Shown piece after piece: positions 22,974 to 34,900 of a stretch of 64,000 bases of DNA. Made by a program: the position numbers and the translations under genes. The notes under the pieces are model-generated. The model had not been told where the DNA came from, did no database searches, and was given only the letters and a program-made list of their open reading frames with translations. The DNA is from Nematopogon swammerdamellus (taxonomy: Eukaryota > Arthropoda > Insecta > Lepidoptera > Adelidae), in assembly GCA_946902875.1 (NCBI GenBank), contig OX336341.1:1302001-1366000 (forward strand), read 5' to 3'. The stretch's first letter is position 1. Every line of letters begins with the position of its first letter.

Positions 22974-25900
22974 GTTATAGCTGCACCTATATTTTTTTTT
23001 ATTGTTTTCTTTCGTTGTTTAGTTTTTGCTGGAAACGCTTAATTTGTTTTCCACAGTCCAGTGTTCATTTCTGGCAGCAAGAGTACAAGACAGTATATTT
23101 TCTGATGATGACCAAAATGGTAGTGAAGTGCCTACAAAACTTGAAGATCTTTTGTCAAACACAAAATTTTATAAACCTTTATACAAATTCATTAAAAAAA
23201 TACATTGATACATACGCTGTATCCCGACAATCAGGGTAAGCAGAGTAATCGGTGTTGTGCTATAAGGACTCTGGTAAATTACAGCACAACACCGACCACC
23301 ACGTTTAGCACAGTATACGGACAAGACAACTATCAAGCAGCAAGTAAGACACGAAGAGCCCACCTGCTGCATGACTAGGTGGAAGGACTGCGCCAAGGTG
23401 AGAAGTGGCTAGCCTGTCGCCCTTTAGCGCAGTATCTTGTCCTTATCCCTTAGTCGCCTCTTACGACGTGCACGGGGAGAGATGCAGTGGGGCTATTCTT
23501 TTTAAGTACCGGCCCCACACGGTACTATATACTATATATATATCATTAAAAAAATCTATAGATAAAATATAAAGATAATAAAGAAATATTTAGGATTGGC
23601 TCCAAAGGACATGGCATCCAGAGACTTACAATTTTTAATAAAATAAAATCTTTTGTCAACAATTTATAGATTGTTATGCGACTCAAACCTGCCTGTTGAA
23701 AAAAGCTGAAAGTTGCCCCTAGGAAATATTCCTAGGAGCCATCAGCCATCAACTCACTTGCGAACTTGTTCGTGTCTTTTTTTTAAATTTTTTTTTTTTA
23801 TGGAAACTGACACGGTTGGCTACATCACCTTCAACGCCCGTGATGTCAGCCCATAACACCGGGTGAACTAGGTGCCATGTTAGTGCTTCCCCCTTCGATC
23901 GTGCCGGCTACACAGAACTGGTCGGAAAACACAAACTATTTACATAGCCGTTTCGACCGACGTTTCATTCAGTGCGGTGGTATCAACCCGGGCGGGTTAA
24001 ACCCTACCACCAAGTAAGATTAGGAGGGAAGGGACCTACAGTTTTACGAGGAATCCGAACCTCGGTCAGCCTCCAACGGTCAGCGGTCACCCATCCAAGT
24101 ACTGACCGCACCCAGCGTTGCTTAACATTCAATAGCGACAGTTTACTGTCTGCACCACTAAGCTATCGAGGCTGACATCTATCGTCGATCCAATTTTTGT
24201 ATGCCTCAAGTTCTGGTTTTCGCGTCCTCCGTTTAATAGTTGGTATCTCAATGTCCCGATGCAGTTGGTTATTGGTGACATACCACAGTGCGTTGACAAT
24301 CATACGGAGAATCTGGGATTGGAATCGATGTGGTATTTCAAGATTGAAATTGGCCGCAGTGCCTCATAGCTTAATCCCATAAGACCAAATTAGTTTAGGA
24401 CAATGTAGCTCATGAAAATAGCACGATCACCCAACTGCAGCACATGTGGGATAGAAGAGGACCTACTCCATATACTGTTGGAATGCGCCCGGAACCGAGA
24501 ACTGAGGCAGAAGCTATTGAGAGACTTAAGAACTGACAGACTCAACCTGTTTTTTAAAGTACATGAAGCCTTGGGGTGAGCTCAGGGGCAGGAGTTTGAA
24601 TCCATACTAAGTTTTTTTGTATAGTCACAGGCATTGATTCGTGTTGAAGTAGATTAAAATATCAATATAGTTACTATGGGGCTGGCATAGCCAGGAATGG
24701 CTAAAGCCTTAAACAAAGTAAATATAAAAGAAAAAAAGAATGAGATTATAATTTTTTTTTATGTATACCAGCCTGGGTAGCTGTGCCGAGGGGCCAATGG
24801 TGCAGTCGACAGAGCCAAAATCACCTCTCCTCGCGAAAACACGCTCAGTTAGGTGCCATGCCAGCAGATTTGCGGACTGTTCCAAGGCTGTCTAGCCCGT
24901 TAATACGATGCTTGAAGACACCCAGGTTAAAGTATTCAGGAAATACACTCGCCGGAAGACAGTGCCACACTCTTGCGGTGTGACAAAGAAACGATTTAGA
25001 GAACCGATGGGTTCTCAAAAGCCCAATGTCAACAACAAAAGGGTGCTGAGTCTCTCTGCGACGAGTCATGCGGAGATAGGACGGGTGGCAGGGAATAAGG
25101 GATGCTAGTTCCGCAGAGCAGCGTCCGTGATAGTATCTGTAAAACCGACTAAGCGAACCCACAAATTGTCTGTGACTCAGGGACTCCAGACCATCGGACG
25201 GAGATTAAGGATACACTTGTACAGGAGTAGTTTATTATTCATGAAGACTACAGATTCACGTTCCAGCAGCCAGTAGAGTTTGTTGGTTCAGTGATGAAAA
25301 TACATGGGCATGGAAATATAATGGCTTCATCATTCTGTCAGGAGTCGTACTTCACCTGGCTATGCGGTGTGCGCGAGCCGGGATGTTTCTTCGCCCTGGA
25401 CATCACGTCGGGGAAGGCGGTGCTGTTCGTGCCGCGTCTCCCCGAGGAGTACGAGGTGTGGATGGGGAAGCTACTCTCCTGTGATGACTTTAAGAAGATA
25501 TACGCTGTTGACGAAGTTTATTATGTCGATGAGGTGAGTTCGGTAATGTTTTTTTTTTATGTAGTCCGGTATGCGTGGCTGAGTCGGAGGGGCCAAAGCG
25601 GTATGCGTGGCTGAGTCGGAGGGGCCAAAGCGCATGCTCCGACCAGCCAATATCACCTCCGCGAAGGTAGGTGCCATACCGGAGACTTCCCTGGATTGCT
25701 GGCTATACTGGCTATAACGTACTGTATTGGAGTCTGGGGCGGCGCTGCAAAAACGTTTCTAGTAGAACTAGAGCGGGCACAACGGACCATTCTGAGAGTC
25801 CTATTTAAGAAACCGTTTCGTTATAGCACCCACGCTCTCCTCAGCGAGGTTGGCGTCTTATCAATAAGGCAACTATATATAAGCAAACTAATCTCAGGCC

Positions 25901-28900
25901 GCGACACAAGTAAAAATCCCGTAGAAGTAGAAACAGTACCATACCGCCCCCGGACAAGAAACTGCAACCAAACCCAACCACCGCAAATGAAAACCACATT
26001 CGGTCAGCGTTTCAGTCTGTTCCTCGCGCCATATTTATATAATAACAAAGCAAGACTGTCGTGTGACTTTACACATAAACAAGGGAAAAGGCGCAAGGAC
26101 GCGATTCGAACTTGGCTTATTACCCTTAACTACAAGCAGACTGAAGACCTACTTGCTATAATTGGATAGCCATACTTAAAAATACATCTTTTTCATAACA
26201 CTTATTTCACTCATCATGCATGACACACACACGCACACCCTCACGCACGCACACACACCCTCTCACACACACACAAACCCACTCACTCACTCACACTCAC
26301 TCACTCACTCACTCACTCACTCACTCACTCACTCACCCACTCACTCACCCACTCACTCACCCACCCACTCACACACTCACTCACTCACTCACCCTCTCAC
26401 TCACTCACTCAATCTATCACTCACTCACTCACTCACTCACACCCACAAAAACCCACACTCTTTCACACACACACAAAAGGCTAAGCTTGTATTTTATGTG
26501 AATTGTATATATATGGTTTATTGATGCACGACTGAAACATGTAAGAATTATTTTTAATATTTATATTGATTTTAATTAAGGGCTTGATATTGTTGTAAAT
26601 TTTTTTTTTTTTTTCCTTTTATAATTTTATTCTATTTTATTTCTATAGTGTTCACTTCATTGTTGTCTAGATAAGCGCACAAATGTCTGCCTTATACTGT
26701 CAATAACTGCCTCTGCGAGACAGATAATTCTAGTGCAGAGCATATGTATAACAAAAAATGTGTGTTTAAAAAAATGAATAAATAAATAAATAAAAAAAAT
26801 AAATAAAAAGAGGAGAACACAACCGAGGCTGCTATGCGGCCATCTTACATCCAGTACGATGGTACCAACCCAGGCGGCTACAATTTGAGCCTACCACCTA
26901 GTAAGGGTTATTTATAATGGCTTTCTCCACACTACGCGTACTGGGCAGTGGATGCACCCCTATTCAATCGACCTACCGATAACCGATACCGACCTACCAT
27001 ATAATCAAACAACCGGTTCTGTAGGTATTTTATTTAGAGAACCGGGAAAATGTGGAACGCACTCCCTGCCCATCTATTTCCTCCCAAGTACAGCCTGTGG
27101 TTTTTCAAAAGGGGCGTGAAAAGGCTCCTGTCAGGCCGGCATGGCATTCGCAATCCCCGTGCATCACAGAATGTCCATGGGCATCGTTAGACAGCTACTT
27201 GTAGGTGAAACAATGTCACATGTCGCGCTATCCGTAAAACAAAATGGCAATAGTTATCCGATAGTACCTATTTTTAATTTGGACCAAAAGTCATAAGAAA
27301 ATTGCTGAAAATGGCTTGGAGTGCTGGGAGTAACTGTTGATGTGTGAGCATCACTCGCGAGGGTCACGTGTAGGGTTACCATGCATCCGTATTTAATTAG
27401 ACATGTCTGGATTTTCAGACTTCCGTCCGGACATTGTCCGGCTTTTGAATTGGTCTGGATTTATGATTTGGAAAAATTAAGAACGTATGTTTGATTTTTC
27501 GCATTAAAATACTTAAAAATAAAACAAATATTAAATACACACGTGCGATTTCTTATTTAATTTTGTGACTAAAATCTCTGTCTTTTTTTTATATCCGGCT
27601 TTTTGTCAGGACTTTTTAAGTTTCGAATGTCACATGTGATGTGTCACTAAATCGACACTCCAGCCCAAAAAATCCTCAGAGTCCCAGTATGATGTTTAGA
27701 TGTGTAGATATAATAAAAAATAGGTATTCTTGTCTCTTGGAAAACTTTAGCCCCAGGGCAGGCCTCACGCACTCTATGTACTTGCGCGCGCTAATATACC
27801 TATCGCCCGACGGGCCGCCGGCGGTCTTTTTCAGTACAAATTCGTCAGCCGCGCGAAGTATACATAGACGCTCGCCCACGCAACTGCGCGCAGCTGCAAA
27901 ACAATAAACACTTTACACTCGATCGTTAAGGTACATTTTCGCACGCAGCGATTGGCGATGTGAAACAGTAGGCTATTAAAGCCCGAAGGTAGGAACATTT
28001 TCTATGGAGTGATTTATCTGTTACGAAGTAACTATTAAGTAATCTGTGCCCAGGGGTTGTTAGCTTTGGCTATTATTGATGTATTTTGTTACATTAAATT
28101 TTAAGTTCATATTTAATTTACAACGTTAATAATTTGTTTATGTTTAAATCATAGAGAAATAATATTAATATTCCTTTATACCTACGTCTATGGTTTAAAT
28201 GTATAAAATTGTTTCCAGCTGCTGAAAGTTCTCAAAGGTTTAAATCCAGAGAAGATTTTGACCTTGGTGAGTAATAATAATCCACTGTACTTACCTATTT
28301 ATCATTTCAACCAATAGTACAATATAAAATAAATCTAAGTATGATTCAAACATTTTGTGATGTGATTGAATATTTCAATAAACATACAGTCCGCGCGCGA
28401 GCTCCGAGGAATCGGTTTTTGTGGAAATTAATTTATTATAGAATTTGTATAGAATTTTAATATTATACATTTGTATAATATTAAAATTCCGTACCGTGTG
28501 GAGCCGGTACTTAAAAAGAATATCCCCACTGCATCTCTCCCCATGCATGTCGTAAAAGGCGACTAAGGGATAAGGACAAGATGCCGTGCTAAAGGGCGAC
28601 AGGGTCGCCACCTCTCACCTTGGCACGGTACTTCCACTGAGTCATGCAGCAGGTGGGTCTTCGTGCCTTACTTTCTGCTTGATCGATTTAATCTTGTTCG
28701 AATACTTTGCGAAACGTGGTGGTCGGTGTTGTGCTGTAATTGACCAGAGTTCTTGCAGCACAACACCGATTACTCTGCTTACCCCGATTGTCGGGATTCA
28801 GCGTGTGTGATATGTATGTATATGTATGTATAATATTACTCGCCTAGTATAGTATAATCATCACAAAATGTGAATCTTCATAAAAATTCTATACAAATTC

Positions 28901-31900
28901 TATAATAAATTAATTTCCGCAAATACCGATTCCTCGGAGCTCGCGCGCGGACTGTAGTTCTCATTTTGGCCATAGTAAATACCTCAGTAGATACTTAATT
29001 TATCAAACCCAGCTTGGTCTGGATGTGTGCACTAAACAAATTATTTAAAATCATCACTGATTCAAACATCAAAAATTGTTATTTGTGAAGTTTTTGCAGT
29101 ATTCTTAAAAATTTTTGATGCCCTTTTCAGAGTGGAGTGAACACGGATAGTGGCCTGACAGCTAAAGAAGCCAATTTTGATGGAATCCTAGAGTAAGTCT
29201 AATTTAGCATTAAAAAAAAAACTATAGTTTTAACATTAGACTTTTCAATATGTAATCAATCTTCTGGTATAAAACAAGATGAGGGTTTCCCAACCTGCCC
29301 TTCGTTGGAAAGAATCGAAGATTTTTTTTGTACTTTTCACCTGTCAATTTATGACTTATTGTATAGGTAGGTACCGGTAAATACAAAATATTATAATAAT
29401 TATTATTAATATTATAATATTATTTTAATATTATATTAAAGTAACATATTATAGAAATTACTACGCAACTCAGGGGAGGCGAAAACAATTTTAACAGGTT
29501 GAGGTAGCCATAGATAGTCTAAAAAGTTTGGGAACCCCTGCTTTACATAATCAAAGTTGTGTGTGAAAAATCTACATTTATGTCTTTTCCAGCTTCAAGA
29601 TTGACAATGAAACATTGTTTCCCATCATCGCTGAACTGTGAGTATTTTATTATCATCATCATAAGCAACAGATCACTTCGGTCCTCTGCCGGACATAGGC
29701 CTCTTCCAAGGTCTTCCACTAATCTCATCCATCCACCCCAGTGTCAGTCAGTCAGTTAGTCAGTCAGCGTGTAAGCGTCCACTGCTGGACATACGCCTCT
29801 CCAATTTTCCTCCAGTCCTCCCGGCCTTCAGCGGTACGGAACCACTGCTTTCCGCCGACGCACTTAATGTCGTCGTCCCACCTGTGTACCTATTTCAAAT
29901 ACACAACTACTGATGAATGTCAGCTTGCAGATAGATTGCAGTAATTAAAAAAAAAATATTAAATATGAAAATAATTATGTAAAGGTATTTATTGCTTTCT
30001 TATCAGTTTCAATTACTTTCTTATCGAACATTCTACAGGAGTATTTTATAGGTTTCCGTATCCCGTAACTAAGCCTCCGCTGTCTGTCTGTCCGTCCGTC
30101 CGTCCGTCTGTCTGTCCGAGGGCTGTATCTCTTGAACCGTAATAGGTAGCCCGTTGAAATTTTCACAGAATATGTGTTACTATGGCGGATATAACAACAA
30201 ATAATAAAAAAAAAGAAAATGTTAAAAATTAAGGGGGGCTCCCATACAACAAACGTGCGAAAAATGGATTAGTCACTCTACTGATTAATGGCGCCACAGG
30301 CTTCTATACATTGCATTGTTGAAGGACAAAAGATAGGCGGATGGAAACCTCCGTGCGCGAGTAAAACTCGCACTAAACAAATTTTTTTATGTTAGAACTG
30401 CATTGTGAATACTATTATGAGTTTATCGTTATGTTCCTACACAAGCTGTGAAAACTTTTACAATCAGACTTAGATATTTGTAATTGAACAGATAACACTG
30501 TTGTGTTCGATACATTGACAATTATTATACTTCTATAATGTGACACTTCGATAATAATATCATTCATTAGTGTAATCAGTTTTCCATAACAGAGTTTTTA
30601 AATTATCGGTTGTTAATACAATTTGTACAATATTAATTGTAAGACCCCAATCAAGATTGTGATGAAATTTTTTTCATACTTATGCTTTATTTCATAATTT
30701 TTACACGATTTTGTAACTTTGTCTTCGCCAGAGCCCAATTGATTTCAGATAGGTAGGTCCTTAGCGACAGGGTTATAAAAAGATAAATTACAAATGCAAA
30801 AAAGCCCTTACCCTTAAAAAGCCAAAAATAATTTTCCATTTACTTACTTAAAGGAGTCGGGGGACCGCTAAGTAAATACACGCAGCTCTGAGTTTTTTTA
30901 TTTTATTTACTTAGCCGTTCCCTGACTCCTTTATGTAGGTAAGTAAACGGTAAATATTTTTGGCTTTTTAAGGGTCGGGGTTTTTTAAATTTGTAATTTG
31001 ACTTTTATTTCATAGTTTTTTTTAAAAACAGCATGCAAATTGGTCCGCGTTTTAAGATAATTAATTTTTTGATTACTTAATTACTAGATTACAAACATAG
31101 CTAAGAACCATCGTGATTAAATTTATGATTTAAAAAAAAATGCATCCAAATCGGTCCATCCGTTTGGGAGCTACGATACTACAGACAGATGCACCCATAC
31201 ACACACACGCGTTAAACTTATAACACCCCTCTTTTTTGGTCGGGGGTTAAACATCAATGGTCTTTAGGAATATTTGAATATTGAGCTTTAATTTTTTTTT
31301 TTTTTTTTTATATTTTTTTTTTATTGCTACCGAACTGGTTGGCTCTGTCCGAGGTCGCAACCTCAGGCGCAGCCAATTTCACCCCCGAGGAGGTGCCAGT
31401 CCGGCTTGGAGGTGGACTAATGTTGCTGGGGAAAGGCTATTAACCCGCGATTTGAAGATCTGTGGATTATAGGAGTGGGGGAAGATATTTCCTGGGAGCC
31501 CGTTCCACACCACTGCAGTGCGGCACAAGAACGATTTAGAGAATCGTGCAGTTCGAAGAACTCTTCTGTCGACTACAAACGGGTGTTCCGCGAGAGTATG
31601 GCGGGTTTGGCGAAGGCGAACGGGGAGGAGGAGGGATAAGGGAAGCAAGTTCGTCAGAGCAGCGCCCATAGTAGTACCGATAAAACAGGCTCAATGACCC
31701 AACGATACGTCTGTGCTTTAGAGGTTGAAGGTCCTTTGTGAGTACGGAGTTTAATAAAACTTGTAATAAAGTTTCCCGCCTGCTTTGACTGCATACAAAT
31801 TACAATACAAAAAATCTGTTAAGTGCGAGTTTTACTCGCGCGCGGAGTTTTCCGTATCAATCTGCTATCAATAATATCCGCCTATCCGCTCAGGTGGCAT

Positions 31901-34900
31901 GGTCTTCGAATTTGAATTATCTGATATTTATTTATTTTACTATGTCATTGTTTTACACAGGTAAGGTCTCCATGTTTGCCCACTGACAGCTGTTACCATA
32001 GTAACGTCACTTTATTTTTTAAAAGTGATCTGTCAAACATCAAGCTTCTGAAAATTATTTTTTAGGAACGACCAAAAATTAAGAAGCGGCTATCTTTTAG
32101 AGAAGCCTCAATGAGGTCGATAGCACTTTACGGTGGGAAAATGACAGCACCTAACAATGCATGCAATGTATGAAAGCCGTTGGCGCCATCTGTTATTCAA
32201 TAGTGTGACTAATCTATTTTACAAAACGTTTCTTGTATGGGGGCCCCCCTTAATTTTTAACTTTATCTTATTTTTCTTATTTGTTGTTTCATCCGCCATA
32301 GTAACACATATTCTGTGAAAGTTTCAACCGGCTACCTATTACGGTTCAAGAGATACAGCCCTCGGACAGACGGACGGACGGACGGACGGACGACGGAGTC
32401 TTAGTAATAGGCTTCCGTCTGGTATACGGAAACCTAACAAATGTTTAGTTTTTTTTATTATTTTATTGTTTGATAAATAGTTTACTAATAGGGTTGATTG
32501 ACTTTCAGCCGAGTCACGAAAACGAAAGCTGAGCTCGACGTCTTGAGATACGTTGCCAAGGTGTCTTCGGACGCACACAAACAGGTGGGTATCCCACGGG
32601 GTTATTTTATTCTTTGTAGGGGCGTCTGTAGACTAGTATCTCCTAGTCTACAGGCATCCCTACAAAGAACTGAATAAAATATTTATTGAAAAGTCTAATG
32701 AAAAAGAAAAATTTGGGGTGGCATGCCGTACATGTAACTGGGGGATGAAAAAAAATATTCTATGCACATTGAATGAATGTTGCATGTGGGGTATCGTTGG
32801 ATAGGTCTTAAAAAATATAAATAAATTTAAAAATAACTTTTTGGTTTAAGTCAATATTTGGTGAGATAACCGCTTCTAAAGTCGTAAAAAGTGTGTTTTC
32901 TTGATTGACATCAGACACTGAGAGTATTATTACAGGGTATTATGGAGTTTTACAGAGTATTATAGAGTTTTACAGAGTATTATGGAGTTTTACAGAGTAT
33001 TATGAAGTTTTGCAGAGTATTATAGTGTTTTACAGAGTATTATGGAGTTTTACACAGTATTATAGAGTTTTGCAGAGTATTATGGAGTTTTACACAGTAT
33101 TATAGAGTTTTACAGAGTATTATGGAGTTTTACAGAGTATTATGAAGTTTTGCAGAGTATTATAGTGTTTTACAGAGTATTATGGAGTTTTACACAGTAT
33201 TATAGAGTTTTGCAGAGTATTATGGAGTTTTACACAGTATTATAGAGTTTTACAGAGTATTATGGAGTTTTACAGAGTATTATGAAGTTTTGCAGAGTAT
33301 TATAGTGTTTTACAGAGTATTATGGAGTTTTACACAGTATTATAGAGTTTTACAGAGTATTATGGAGTTTTACAGAGTATTATGAAGTTTTGCAGAGTAT
33401 TATAGTGTTTTACAGAGTATTATGGAGTTTTACACAGTATTATAGAGTTTTACAGAGTATTATGGAGTTTTACAGAGTATTATGAAGTTTTGCAGAGTAT
33501 TATAGTGTTTTACAGAGTATTATGGAGTTTTACACAGTATTATAGAGTTTTGCAGAGTATTATGGAGTTTTACACAGTATTATAGAGTTTTACAGAGTAT
33601 TATGGAGTTTTACAGAGTATTATGAAGTTTTGCAGAGTATTATAGTGTTTTACAGAGTATTATGGAGTTTTACACAGTATTATAGAGTTTTGCAGAGTAT
33701 TATGGAGTTTTACACAGTATTATAGAGTTTTACAGAGTATTATGGAGTTTTACAGAGTATTATGAAGTTTTGCAGAGTATTATAGTGTTTTACAGAGTAT
33801 TATGGAGTTTTACACAGTATTATAGAGTTTTGCAGAGTATTATGGAGTTTTACACAGTATTATAGAGTTTTACAGAGTATTATGGAGTTTTACAGAGTAT
33901 TATGAAGTTTTGCAGAGTATTATAGTGTTTTACAGAGTATTATGGAGTTTTACACAGTATTATAGAGTTTTGCAGAGTATTATGGAGTTTTACTGAGTAT
34001 TATGGAGTTTTACAGAGTTTTATGGAGTTTTACTGAGTATTATGGAGTTTTACAGAGTTTTATGGAGTTTTACAGAGTATTATGGAGTTTTACACAGTAT
34101 TATAGAGTTTTGCAGAGTATTATGGAGTTTTACTGAGTATTATGGAGTTTTACAGAGTTTTATGGAGTTTTACAGAGTATTATGGAGTTTTACACAGTAT
34201 TTTTTTTTAATTGTAAGCCCAACATATGGCCCCGAGGCACCCATGAGGTGTCTAACGGCGCCCATGGACATTCGGTCGTATTCGGGGGTTGCGAATGCCA
34301 TGCCGGCCTGACAGATGCCCCTCTTGAAGGACCCGAGACTGTACTTGGGGAATATATGAGCAGGGAGAGCGTTCCAAAGTTTACCGGTTCTGTAAAGGTT
34401 TGCAGAATCGATTGGTACGCATCCGCGCTAAGTCCAGCGTATAGGGATGCAATCCCTGCCCAGTGCGTGTGGTGCGGCGGTGGAAAGGGTACGGCGGGAT
34501 CGCGTTAAACAGCTCCTGTGAGCACTCCCCATGGAATAAGCGATAGAACACACTCAGGGAGCCGACATCCCTACGGTGTTGCAGTGGTTCTAGATCGCGG
34601 GATACTTCGGGTTCACCTACAAGTCGAGTTTTACAGAGTATTAATGAGTTTTACAGAGTATTATGGAGTTTTACAGAGTATTATGGATGTAGTAAGCTGA
34701 AATAAAAACATTAACAAAGTCCTATCAGAAAATGATCGAGCTACATCCCAACGAAGAATTTAATGAGAGACATGGAGATACCCCGGAGACTGAAAAGGAG
34801 GCTGCCGCAGGACAACCTTAACATCATTTAATGGAATTGTGACAGTGGTCACAAACCGTTCCGAGACAATAAAACAAAATCGACACAAAACATTTGGATA

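Larger units (their letters stand above)
25548..26912 (-). mobile_element. Interspersed repeat family C, split by a LINE insertion
   Basis: The left half (ggccaaagcgcatgctccga ... gattgctggctatactgg, to 25711) and right half (aggagaacacaaccgaggct ... cctaccacctagtaaggg, from 26809) are continuous in the copy at 38228-38515. The left half also has a small internal tandem duplication of gtatgcgtggctgagtcgga. Confidence 0.7.

Noticed and set aside
26216..26524. His/Thr/Ser-rich ORF of 102 codons
   Set aside because: It is pure cact/caca microsatellite within a LINE 3' UTR.
32921..34200. CRISPR-like or ncRNA array
   Set aside because: Monomers are contiguous 20-mers with no unique spacers, in an intron of an insect gene. 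It is a minisatellite.
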